From NCBI GenBank assembly GCA_005805505.1, contig SYMJ01000138.1, positions 1 through 34,792 of the forward strand: a DNA stretch of 34,792 bases. Reading direction: 5' to 3'. The DNA comes from Verrucomicrobiales bacterium (lineage in GTDB: Bacteria; Verrucomicrobiota; Verrucomicrobiia; Limisphaerales; UBA9464). Every line of letters begins with the position of its first letter. Within the stretch, counting starts at the first letter, position 1. Positions 16,934 through 23,309 of this stretch are shown here, piece after piece. The translations under genes and the position numbers were made by a program. The notes below the pieces were generated by a model. It did not search any database and was not told the origin of the DNA. It was given only the letters and a program-made list of their open reading frames with translations.

Positions 16934-17551
16934 ATGGCAAAAAAACCGGCACCCGTTGCGATCAAAAAAGCAGGCCATCATAAGGTCGGCATCGTCAGCG
17001 CTGCCACAATCCTCGGACGCCCCTTGGCCAAATCCGGTGGAAAGCCCGTACCTCCCGAGACCCTGAGCTGGATGCCCATTTCCCGGGTCAAGCCGGAGTG
17101 GCAGAAGTTCTACCAAAACCTCCTGGACCTGCATGAGCGACTCCGAGGCCAGATGAGCGGTTTGGCCAAAGAATCCCAATCCGAGATGGAGAGCTATAGC
17201 CTCCACATGGGTGACTCTGGTACCGACAATTTCGACCGCGATTTTGCACTCAGCCTCCTGTCTTCAGATCAGGATGCCGTTTATGAAATCGAGGAAGCCC
17301 TCAAACGGATCGAGAAAAGCACCTACGGTGTCTGCGAGTTGACCTCGAGAGTCATTCCCAAGGCCCGCTTAGAGGCGATCCCCTGGGCCCGTTACACGGT
17401 TGAATCGCAGGCCCAACTCGAAAAAGAAGGCGTCCTGCGCCAGCGTAACCGCCTCGGTTCGCTGGGCTCCGTCGAGGCCGGCGCCTCGGTGGACGTTGAA
17501 GACGACGACAGCGACGTCGAGGAGAAACCGACCAAGGATAAGGAAAACTGA
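16934..17551 (+). CDS. DksA/TraR-family protein with degenerate zinc finger
   Basis: DksA-type proteins enter the secondary channel of RNA polymerase and tune rRNA and stress promoters with ppGpp. The protein has 205 residues from the ATG at 16934; an in-frame upstream GTG at 16901 is less likely. The N-terminus is Lys/Ala-rich, a coiled-coil region spans about 56-130 with the tip segment DNFDRDFA, and a family C-terminal signature IPKARLEAIPWARY follows. The four zinc positions have the right spacing (2-17-2) but read Cys134, Thr137, Thr155, Ser158, so only one cysteine remains and zinc binding is unlikely. An acidic tail ends the protein. It resembles zinc-independent DksA2-type paralogues. 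It lies 3 nt upstream of rpmG and close to zinc uptake genes. Confidence 0.85.
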   Translation: MAKKPAPVAIKKAGHHKVGIVSAATILGRPLAKSGGKPVPPETLSWMPISRVKPEWQKFYQNLLDLHERLRGQMSGLAKESQSEMESYSLHMGDSGTDNFDRDFALSLLSSDQDAVYEIEEALKRIEKSTYGVCELTSRVIPKARLEAIPWARYTVESQAQLEKEGVLRQRNRLGSLGSVEAGASVDVEDDDSDVEEKPTKDKEN

Positions 17552-17554
17552 TTT

Positions 17555-17722
17555 ATGCCGCGTGAGATTGTGACCATTGAATGTACGGAAGCGAAGAAGG
17601 AGGGTAAGCCCGTCTCCCGCTACCAGACGTCCCGAAACAAGAAGCTGCAGACCGACAAGGTGGAAAAGAAGAAGTTCAATCCTTTCCTTCGCCGTCATAC
17701 CCTGCATCGCGAAATCAAGTAA
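17555..17722 (+). CDS. rpmG: 50S ribosomal protein L33, cysteine-poor type
   Basis: L33 is a small protein of the large ribosomal subunit near the E site. The 55 residues match the family: a central RYQTSRNKK, then [18 protein letters not shown] at the C-terminus. Zinc-binding L33 proteins have two CxxC pairs. Here only the first Cys survives (CTEA), and the second pair is replaced by FNPFL, so this is a zinc-free form. The start codon is 3 nt after the dksA-like stop, and rpsR starts 8 nt downstream, so the three genes form one operon ending at a strong terminator. Confidence 0.93.
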   Translation: MPREIVTIECTEAKKEGKPVSRYQTSRNKKLQTDKVEKKKFNPFLRRHTLHREIK

Positions 17723-17730
17723 GGTAAGCT

Positions 17731-17979
17731 ATGCCCCGCAAGACCAAGCTCGAGGAAAAGAAGAAGCGCCGATCGACCGCAGCCCGGACCCCGCGTCCGA
17801 AGCCCAAGGTCGAGTTCACTATCGACGCTATCGATTACAAGAACGTCGCCCTGCTCAAGCAGTACGTGACCGACAACGGACGGGTTCTGCCCCGGAAGTA
17901 CACCGGCTTGCCGGCCCCCTTCCAGCGCAAGCTCAGCATCGCGATCAAGCGCGCCCGACAGATGCTTCTGATGAAGTAA
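17731..17979 (+). CDS. rpsR: 30S ribosomal protein S18, cysteine-free type
   Basis: S18 binds S6 in the platform of the small subunit. The protein has 82 residues: a Lys/Arg-rich N-terminal arm (KKKRR), the core IDAIDYKNVALLKQYVTDNGRVLPRKYTG, and the C-terminal QRKLSIAIKRARQMLLM helix. No cysteine is present, so this is the zinc-free version. The normally conserved loop before QR reads LPAPF, which is atypical. It is not next to rpsF or ssb, its usual partners, but in an operon with the dksA-like gene and rpmG. That position supports a paralogue or specialised copy, although it could be the only S18. Confidence 0.93.
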   Translation: MPRKTKLEEKKKRRSTAARTPRPKPKVEFTIDAIDYKNVALLKQYVTDNGRVLPRKYTGLPAPFQRKLSIAIKRARQMLLMK

Positions 17980-17997
17980 ACTGTTACGACCTTTTTG

Positions 17998-18030
17998 AAA
18001 CCCGCCGGTTCGCCGGCGGGTTTTTTGTTT
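17998..18030 (+). terminator. Intrinsic terminator after rpsR
   Basis: An 11-bp perfect stem (AAACCCGCCGG / CCGGCGGGTTT) with a TTCG tetraloop is followed by TTTTTTGTTT. It lies 18 nt after the rpsR stop. This is the clearest terminator in the window and separates the dksA-rpmG-rpsR unit from znuA. Confidence 0.95.
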
Positions 18031-18046
18031 CCTAAGCTCACCTTGA

Positions 18047-18067
18047 GAATGCAAGCGGTTTGCAATC
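18047..18067. promoter_or_regulatory. Candidate operator upstream of znuA
   Basis: The core TGCAA-GCGGT-TTGCA is a perfect inverted repeat; beyond one mismatch on each side, GA and TC extend the symmetry to 21 bp. It lies between the rpsR terminator and the chosen znuA start, 28 nt before the GTG. The operon encodes a Zur-type repressor, so this is a plausible Zur binding site. I cannot match it to a published consensus from memory, so the assignment is inference. Confidence 0.4.
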
Positions 18068-18095
18068 TTCCGCTCCGGTTCCTATCCTGCCGACC

Positions 18096-19040
18096 GTGAA
18101 TGGCCACCGTTCCTACTTATTGGCATTGCTGCTCGGCCTGCTCTGTGTGCTGAAATCGCAGGCGGCGGAGATCCGAGTCTTAACCACGCTGCCGGTCATC
18201 CATTCTTGGGCGGCCAACGTCGCCGGTGATGCGGCCACTGTAGAGAGCTTGCTTCCAGCCAACGTAGGCCCCCACGACTTCCAATTCCGACCTTCCGATC
18301 TTCGGAAATTGGCCGCGGCCGACGTGGTGCTCATGAACGGCTTGGGCTTGGACACTTGGCTCACACGGGCTGTGACCCGAGGGGCCTCAAAACCCTCCCG
18401 CCGTGTCGTTACGGTAACTGACGGACTCCAGCCGCAACTCATCCACCGCCTCACTCCACTGGCCATGGATGCCGAAACCACCGGGTCTGAAAAATCTCAC
18501 TCGGATCACACCCATAACCACGGTGATGAGGATGCCAATCCCCATGTCTGGCTCGACCCTGTCTTCGCCAAACACTGTGTCTCCAACATTATCCAGGCCC
18601 TCTGTCAGGCCGATCCAGCCCACGCCGATGGGTACACCCGCCGTGGAGCGACTTATCTTCAGGAACTGGACCAGCTCGATACGCAAATCCGATCCTCGCT
18701 CAAAGATCTAAGCAACCGCAGGATCGTCACCTTCCATGATGCCTTCCCGTACTTCTGCCGACGGTATGACCTTCAGCTCGTCGGCGTCGTCGAAGAAGTC
18801 CCGAGCGTGGACCCCTCGCCGAAGTACCTCGCACAACTCTCCCGGGCCATCCGAAAACAACAGGTCCGTGTGATTTTTTCAGAACCTCAATTCCATCCCC
18901 GGTTGCTCAAACGTCTGGCCAACGATCTCGCCATCGGCGTTGCTGAACTCGATGTCCTCGAGACTGGCTCCGCTTCCCGGACCTTTTACATCGAGGGGCT
19001 TCGCCGAAACTTGCGCACTCTGGAATCCTCCTTGCGCTAA
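18096..19040 (+). CDS. znuA: Zinc ABC transporter substrate-binding protein
   Basis: ZnuA captures Zn2+ in the periplasm and delivers it to ZnuB. The protein has 314 residues from the GTG at 18096, which places a clean signal peptide at the start (hydrophobic LLALLLGLLCVL, cleavage near SQAAE). The frame is open from a TTG at 18060, but that start would overlap the palindrome and weaken the signal. Metal ligands of the cluster A-I family are visible: His60 in VGPHDF, His150 in NPHVWLDP and His214 in TFHDAF. A His/Asp-rich loop (HSDHTHNHGDED) lies just before His150, typical of zinc and not manganese binders. First gene of znuACB-zur. Confidence 0.93.
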   Translation: MNGHRSYLLALLLGLLCVLKSQAAEIRVLTTLPVIHSWAANVAGDAATVESLLPANVGPHDFQFRPSDLRKLAAADVVLMNGLGLDTWLTRAVTRGASKPSRRVVTVTDGLQPQLIHRLTPLAMDAETTGSEKSHSDHTHNHGDEDANPHVWLDPVFAKHCVSNIIQALCQADPAHADGYTRRGATYLQELDQLDTQIRSSLKDLSNRRIVTFHDAFPYFCRRYDLQLVGVVEEVPSVDPSPKYLAQLSRAIRKQQVRVIFSEPQFHPRLLKRLANDLAIGVAELDVLETGSASRTFYIEGLRRNLRTLESSLR

Positions 19041-19046
19041 CGCCCC

Positions 19047-19841
19047 ATGGACATTGCTTTCCGATCGCAGAAACCAGCAGCCGTCGAGGTTCAAGACCTC
19101 CACGTCCGCCTCGGTGGAAACCCCGTGCTTCGGGGTGTGAACTTGCGCATCGAGGCAGGCCGAATGGTTGCGCTCATCGGCCCCAATGGGTCGGGCAAGA
19201 CCACCCTGCTGCGCTGCCTCTTGGGCTTGCAGAAACCAGACTCGGGATCGGTCCGACTGCTGCAAGAAGGCCCACCAGGTCCAGGGATCTTGAAACGGAT
19301 GGGCTACGTGCCCCAACGGCTCCAACTCGACCCGAGTTTCATGCTGACGGTCCGGGAATTCTTGGCGATCCGCCGACCCCTCACTGCCAGTTGGTTCTGG
19401 CGACCTTCTCGCCAAATCGATGCGCTCTTGCACGAGGCCGTGGGCGAAATGGATGTCACCCGATTGCTGGATCGCCCGGTGGCCGGACTCAGCGGCGGAC
19501 AGCTCCAGCGTGTCCTGATTTGCTCCAGCCTGCTCAATGAGCCTGAATTGCTGTTGCTGGATGAGCCTACCGCCGGCGTAGACACCCCCGGTGAGGCTGA
19601 TTTCTACGAACTCATCGCCGAAGTGCATCGACGCCGGGGACTCACGGTGGTGCTCGTATCGCACGACCTATCCATGGTGTATCGACACGCCAGTCGAGTT
19701 TACGCCCTCAATGGAGTCATTTGCTGCGAGGGCGCTCCCGAAGAAGTCATGAATGCGGAGTCCCTCAGACAGGCCTACGGCATTCACTTCACCCCGTACC
19801 AGCACCAGCACCCTCATTCCCACGGCAGCCATGGACATTGA
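19047..19841 (+). CDS. znuC: Zinc ABC transporter ATP-binding protein
   Basis: ZnuC is the cytoplasmic ATPase of the zinc importer. The protein has 264 residues, with Walker A GPNGSGKT at 45-52, signature LSGGQLQRVLI near 148, Walker B LLLLDEPTAGVD near 170 and the switch His in VLVSHDLSM. The start is 6 nt after znuA. The C-terminus ends in a His-rich tail (YQHQHPHSHGSHGH) that goes beyond the core and could bind zinc. Its first part is encoded by 18 nt repeated exactly at the start of zur. The gene overlaps znuB by 11 nt. Confidence 0.95.
   Translation: MDIAFRSQKPAAVEVQDLHVRLGGNPVLRGVNLRIEAGRMVALIGPNGSGKTTLLRCLLGLQKPDSGSVRLLQEGPPGPGILKRMGYVPQRLQLDPSFMLTVREFLAIRRPLTASWFWRPSRQIDALLHEAVGEMDVTRLLDRPVAGLSGGQLQRVLICSSLLNEPELLLLDEPTAGVDTPGEADFYELIAEVHRRRGLTVVLVSHDLSMVYRHASRVYALNGVICCEGAPEEVMNAESLRQAYGIHFTPYQHQHPHSHGSHGH
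19799..19816 (+). repeat. 18-bp direct repeat, copy A (His-tail of ZnuC)
   Basis: The 18-mer CCAGCACCAGCACCCTCA occurs here and again at 20660-20677. In both places it is read in the same frame and encodes Gln-His-Gln-His-Pro-His, here in the C-terminal tail of ZnuC. Confidence 0.9.
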
Positions 19842-20646
19842 ACCCTTCATGCTGCGTGCGGTCCTGACGGCCCTCTTTCTCGGACCGCTCTGCGGATTCA
19901 TCGGGGTCTTCGTCACCGCCCGGCGCATGTCATTCTTCAGCGATACCGTAGCCCATGCGGCCCTGGCGGGTGTGGCCCTTGGTTTCTGGCTCGGTCTGCC
20001 GGATCCCACGGTTCCCATGATTCTCTTCAGCTTAGTCATCGCAGGCCTAATTCTCTGGCTCAAAGAACGAACAGCCCTGCTCAACGACACCATCATGGCC
20101 CTGTTGCTCAGCGGGTCGGTGGCCTTAGGTATGGTCATTTTGAGTCTCCTCAAGGGCTATCGCGGTGAACTCGACCGATACCTCTTTGGTGACATTCTTT
20201 CCGTCGGATGGGGTGATGCCGCCTTGGCCTTGGTCGTATTGATCACCGTAGGCTCAGTCCTATTCTGGAAACTCAATGCTCTAGCCCTGTTAACCGCCCA
20301 TTCCGATCTGGCGCATGTGTCAGGCGTTCCGGTGCGCTGGCTGAACTACGGATTCGTCGCCCTGCTCACCGTGACCGTGGCGCTGAGCATACGCCTGCTG
20401 GGCATCATTCTAGTGACCTCGCTCGTGGTAATTCCTCCGGCGGCGGCTCGGAATCTGGCCCGTAGTCTGCGACAGCAAATTCTCTTGAGCCTTTTTCTGG
20501 GCCTCATAGGCGCCAGCGGCGGGGTGATTCTTTCTTATCCGCTCAACCTGCCCAGTGGCCCCTGCATCACCCTGACCTTGGCCGGATTGTTTGTTCTATC
20601 CCTGCTCGGAAGTCGGCTGCAACGTGCCCACCAAAACGCTTCATGA
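19831..20646 (+). CDS. znuB: Zinc ABC transporter permease
   Basis: ZnuB is the membrane channel of the zinc importer (ABC-3 family). The protein has 271 residues from the ATG at 19831, which overlaps the end of znuC; MLRAV at 19849 is another possible start. Seven or more hydrophobic helices are visible. Family signatures include ARRMSFFSDTVAHAALAGVALGF near residue 30 and the segment around LLGIILVTSLVVIPPAAARNLA. The stop overlaps the zur start (ATGA), so znuA-C-B-zur is a single translationally coupled unit. Confidence 0.95.
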   Translation: MDIEPFMLRAVLTALFLGPLCGFIGVFVTARRMSFFSDTVAHAALAGVALGFWLGLPDPTVPMILFSLVIAGLILWLKERTALLNDTIMALLLSGSVALGMVILSLLKGYRGELDRYLFGDILSVGWGDAALALVVLITVGSVLFWKLNALALLTAHSDLAHVSGVPVRWLNYGFVALLTVTVALSIRLLGIILVTSLVVIPPAAARNLARSLRQQILLSLFLGLIGASGGVILSYPLNLPSGPCITLTLAGLFVLSLLGSRLQRAHQNAS

Positions 20647-21116
20647 GCCGGCCCTGTCCCCAGCACCAGCACCCTCACCGACTCATCCAGCAACCGCTGT
20701 CTGACCTGACAGACAAGCTTCGCCAGGGTGAACTGAAGATCACCGCTCCCCGTCAGGCGATTCTCGACGTGCTCCGCAAGCATTCGTCCCCGCTGACGAT
20801 CAAAGAAATCCACACCTCGCTGGGCAAGCTCGACTGCGATCTGGCGACCATCTACCGGAACATGCACACCCTCGAACGCATGGGGCTGGTGCGGCGTTAT
20901 GATTTTGGTGATGGCGCCGCCCGCTTCGAATTATCTCCCGAGGACGGCGAGGGTCACCACCATCATTTGGTTTGCACCCGCTGCGCGCGCATCGTCGAGC
21001 TCGACGACTGCTTCCTGAACGATTTTCAGGATCAACTGGCCCGCCGGCATGGTTACACCCAAATTTCGCATCGAATGGAATTCTTCGGTCTCTGCCCCAA
21101 TTGCCAAGCGCCTTGA
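20643..21116 (+). CDS. zur: Fur-family zinc-responsive repressor (Zur-like)
   Basis: The protein has 157 residues. Fur-family repressors bind DNA when loaded with metal; its place as last gene of the znu operon points to zinc. The winged-helix region spans about 30-90, with TAPRQAILDVL, LTIKEIHTSL and ATIYRNMHTLERMGLV. The regulatory metal site is suggested by HHHHLVC (105-111), and the structural zinc site by Cys111, Cys114, Cys151 and Cys154. An unusual N-terminal extension, PCPQHQHPH, is His-rich and shares its coding sequence with the ZnuC tail. Likely autoregulated through the palindrome before znuA (inference). Confidence 0.88.
   Translation: MSRPCPQHQHPHRLIQQPLSDLTDKLRQGELKITAPRQAILDVLRKHSSPLTIKEIHTSLGKLDCDLATIYRNMHTLERMGLVRRYDFGDGAARFELSPEDGEGHHHHLVCTRCARIVELDDCFLNDFQDQLARRHGYTQISHRMEFFGLCPNCQAP
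20660..20677 (+). repeat. 18-bp direct repeat, copy B (His-tail of Zur)
   Basis: Exact second copy of the 18-mer at 19799-19816. It is in the same reading frame and encodes Gln-His-Gln-His-Pro-His near the N-terminus of Zur. Confidence 0.9.
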
Positions 21117-21140
21117 GCATGGCGGCCGAGGTGCCATGCT
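21116..21140 (+). terminator. Hairpin directly after zur stop
   Basis: AGCATGGC (21116-21123) and GCCATGCT (21133-21140) form a perfect 8-bp stem with a 9-nt loop, beginning at the last base of the zur stop codon. No T-tract follows, so it may be a weak terminator or an mRNA-stabilising hairpin between zur and the CPBP gene. Confidence 0.35.
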
Positions 21141-21184
21141 GCGGAGAGACGGATGCTCCTCCAATTATCTCCAGCCTGGCTTTC

Positions 21185-22132
21185 ATGAATCGGCCATCCG
21201 CCCCCAATTCACCACCCAACCCGGCTTGGATCCTGAGTGGCTACCTAGCTGCGGTGTTTGTCGGTGGAGCCCTGCTAGCTCCTTGGCTCTGGATGTTTGT
21301 TCAGTACGTCGGCGCTGACTCCTCATTGGCCGTGCAACCGTTCCGCCGGTATGTCGACCGGAGTCTTCTGGGGGTCGCCTTGATCGGGCTTTGGCCCATG
21401 GCCAAAAGCGGCCTGTTTCCGGGTTGGCACTCCGTCGGCATGGTGTGGGGCCGATCTGCCCGGCGGGACTTGTTAATGGGCCTGGCGGGCGGAATGCTGT
21501 CGCTGGCTGTGGTGGCGCTCCTCTCTCTCGGGTTCGGCGTCCGCGCCTGGGATTCGGCTCATTCCTGGGGCTTGCTGCTCTCTCATGCGATTCGTGCGCT
21601 CGGCGCGGCCATCGCCGTTTCGTTGATGGAGGAACTCCTGTTCCGAGGGGTGGTCTTCGGATCACTTCGCCGCCAATTTTCTTTCACTGCCGCCGCTCTG
21701 AGCAGTGCGTCTCTTTATGCTCTGGTCCATTTCTTCCACCGGCCCGAAGCCCCCGCTTCAGTCGGTCCTTGGACCGGCTTAGAAATGCTGGTCCGCATGC
21801 TTTCGGGTCTGAGCCAACCCTCACAGGTGTTCCCCGGAATCCTCACTCTGGGGGCTATCGGCTGGTTGCTGGCTTGGTGCCGCGAGCGAACCGGTACGCT
21901 TTGGCTCCCGTTGGGTTTGCACGCTGGATGGATCTTCTGGTTCAAATCCTACACGTTCTTCACCGCGCCGCTGGCCAACTTAGGCAGACAATCGTGGTGG
22001 TGGGGCTCAGCCCGCTTGCACGATGGGTGGCTAATCTTTGCGGTGATCGCCGTCACCTCGGTGTTTTTTGTGGGCGTACTTGGAACCCGTAAGAAAGCAA
22101 CCAATGCCACCCCTCTGGAATATGTCCCTTGA
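21185..22132 (+). CDS. CPBP-family intramembrane metalloprotease
   Basis: The protein has 315 residues from the ATG at 21185; the open frame extends upstream to 20972 but overlaps zur. CPBP (CAAX protease and bacteriocin-processing, Rce1-like) enzymes are multi-pass membrane proteases. The three family motifs are visible: EELLFRG with Glu149-Glu150, a following conserved His-containing helix (YALVHFF), and a later LGLHAGW. About eight hydrophobic helices are predicted. The start lies 68 nt after zur, separated by a hairpin, so co-transcription with the zinc genes is uncertain. Its 3' end overlaps the comF-like gene. The substrate is unknown. Confidence 0.88.
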   Translation: MNRPSAPNSPPNPAWILSGYLAAVFVGGALLAPWLWMFVQYVGADSSLAVQPFRRYVDRSLLGVALIGLWPMAKSGLFPGWHSVGMVWGRSARRDLLMGLAGGMLSLAVVALLSLGFGVRAWDSAHSWGLLLSHAIRALGAAIAVSLMEELLFRGVVFGSLRRQFSFTAAALSSASLYALVHFFHRPEAPASVGPWTGLEMLVRMLSGLSQPSQVFPGILTLGAIGWLLAWCRERTGTLWLPLGLHAGWIFWFKSYTFFTAPLANLGRQSWWWGSARLHDGWLIFAVIAVTSVFFVGVLGTRKKATNATPLEYVP

Positions 22133-22931
22133 ACGTTCCATCGGCCGACCTCATCGCAAACCCGATGGCGGACTCGGGTTGGGCTCTGGGGCCGAGTTGA
22201 TTCTGGGGCTCGTCTATCCCCCGGTTTGCGCGCTCTGCCATCAACACCGGGCCGATCGCAATCAGGGCTACGTCTGCGATGCCTGCCAAGGCAGAGTCCG
22301 CCGGATCACAGAGCCCTGCTGCCGATGCTGTGGAATCCCCTTCTCCGGAACGATCATAGGCTCTCAAACTTGTGCCACCTGCCGGAAAGACTCCTGGGCC
22401 TGGGATGAAGCCCGTGCCGCCGCCATCGCCGAGGGCGTCACCCTAGAATGCATTCACCGGCTCAAGTACCAGCGCGAGCCCTGGTTTGGGACTTTTTTAT
22501 CGGGGCTGATGATGGAGGCCGCGTTGCCCCGATTGATCGACCATTCCTGGCAAGGCGTTGTGCCGGTGCCACTGCACCGCGTCAAACAGCGCGAGCGCGA
22601 ATTCAATCAGGCCGAGCGTCTGGCCGCTCCTCTGGCCCACGCCTTAGGGGTGCCCTTGAGAACGGATCTGGTCCGCCGCCGCGAGGCCACGTCGAGCCAA
22701 ACTTCGCTGAGCCGAAAGGATCGCATTGGTAACATGAGGACCGCCTTTGAACCGGCCCGTACTCCTCAGATCCACGGATCATGGATCCTCGTGGACGACG
22801 TCCTCACCACCGGGGCAACCACCGATGGAGTGGCGGCCGTTCTCAAAAATCTGGGCGCCGAACGCGTGGTCGTTTGGGCCGTGGCTCGAGCCATCTTGGA
22901 AATAGATCTCCAGCCCGCCCGTCAGAGCTGA
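22104..22931 (+). CDS. ComF-family phosphoribosyltransferase-like protein
   Basis: The protein has 275 residues from the ATG at 22104; the ATG at 22122 is almost as good, and both lie inside the end of the CPBP gene. The N-terminal zinc-finger module has the pairs CALC, CDAC, CCRC and CATC (about 34-95). The C-terminal half is a PRTase fold with VPVPLHRVKQRERGF-like sequence (here REREFNQAERLA) and the phosphoribosyl-binding loop LVDDVLTTGAT. ComF homologues act in DNA uptake and processing with ComFA or PriA, but many organisms carry comF without other competence genes. The end is convergent and overlaps the neighbour by 10 nt. Confidence 0.88.
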   Translation: MPPLWNMSLERSIGRPHRKPDGGLGLGSGAELILGLVYPPVCALCHQHRADRNQGYVCDACQGRVRRITEPCCRCCGIPFSGTIIGSQTCATCRKDSWAWDEARAAAIAEGVTLECIHRLKYQREPWFGTFLSGLMMEAALPRLIDHSWQGVVPVPLHRVKQREREFNQAERLAAPLAHALGVPLRTDLVRRREATSSQTSLSRKDRIGNMRTAFEPARTPQIHGSWILVDDVLTTGATTDGVAAVLKNLGAERVVVWAVARAILEIDLQPARQS

Positions 22932-23299
22932 ATCTTCGCGTTCAACACCTCGACGACATCCGTCTTCGACGGCCAAGGAAAATCATCCTCCAGAAAGGCA
23001 AACAGGTGGCTCACCCAGCCCTGGTCATCGAGGTGGAGTGTGAAGGCCGCTTTTGAGGGGCATCCTTTAATCTCGGCAAAGGTATGGCCTCCAAAAATGG
23101 CTCCTCGAGTTCCTGGAAATGAACCGTCCGGGGCGCGGAGTCGGATCAACAGCGCGGTTCCCAAACGTTCACGTCCCAAGACCGTCACGCCGGCCAACTG
23201 AGTCGCCAGCGCGGCGTCAGGCTCGGCCAACAGCAAATGGCGCAGCACGGCTTTCTCCCACGATTTGAGAGCGACGACTCCGAGGTCTGGGGGTTCCAT
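22922..23299 (-). CDS. Small protein of unknown function downstream of cysS
   Basis: The protein has 125 residues from the ATG at 23299, which lies 10 nt after the cysS stop, so it probably shares its transcript. No family recognised. It looks soluble: an N-terminal helix (LKSWEKAVLRHLLLAEPD) is followed by alternating beta segments and an acidic-aromatic C-terminal part (LFAFLEDDFPWPSK). No signal peptide, membrane helix or Cys motif is seen. The open frame reaches 23425, but the extra residues overlap cysS. Its 3' end overlaps comF by 10 nt on the opposite strand. The compact fit between two genes and normal composition support it as real. Confidence 0.65.
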   Translation of the reverse strand: MEPPDLGVVALKSWEKAVLRHLLLAEPDAALATQLAGVTVLGRERLGTALLIRLRAPDGSFPGTRGAIFGGHTFAEIKGCPSKAAFTLHLDDQGWVSHLFAFLEDDFPWPSKTDVVEVLNAKIQL

Positions 23300-23309
23300 C
23301 ACCGGCCTA

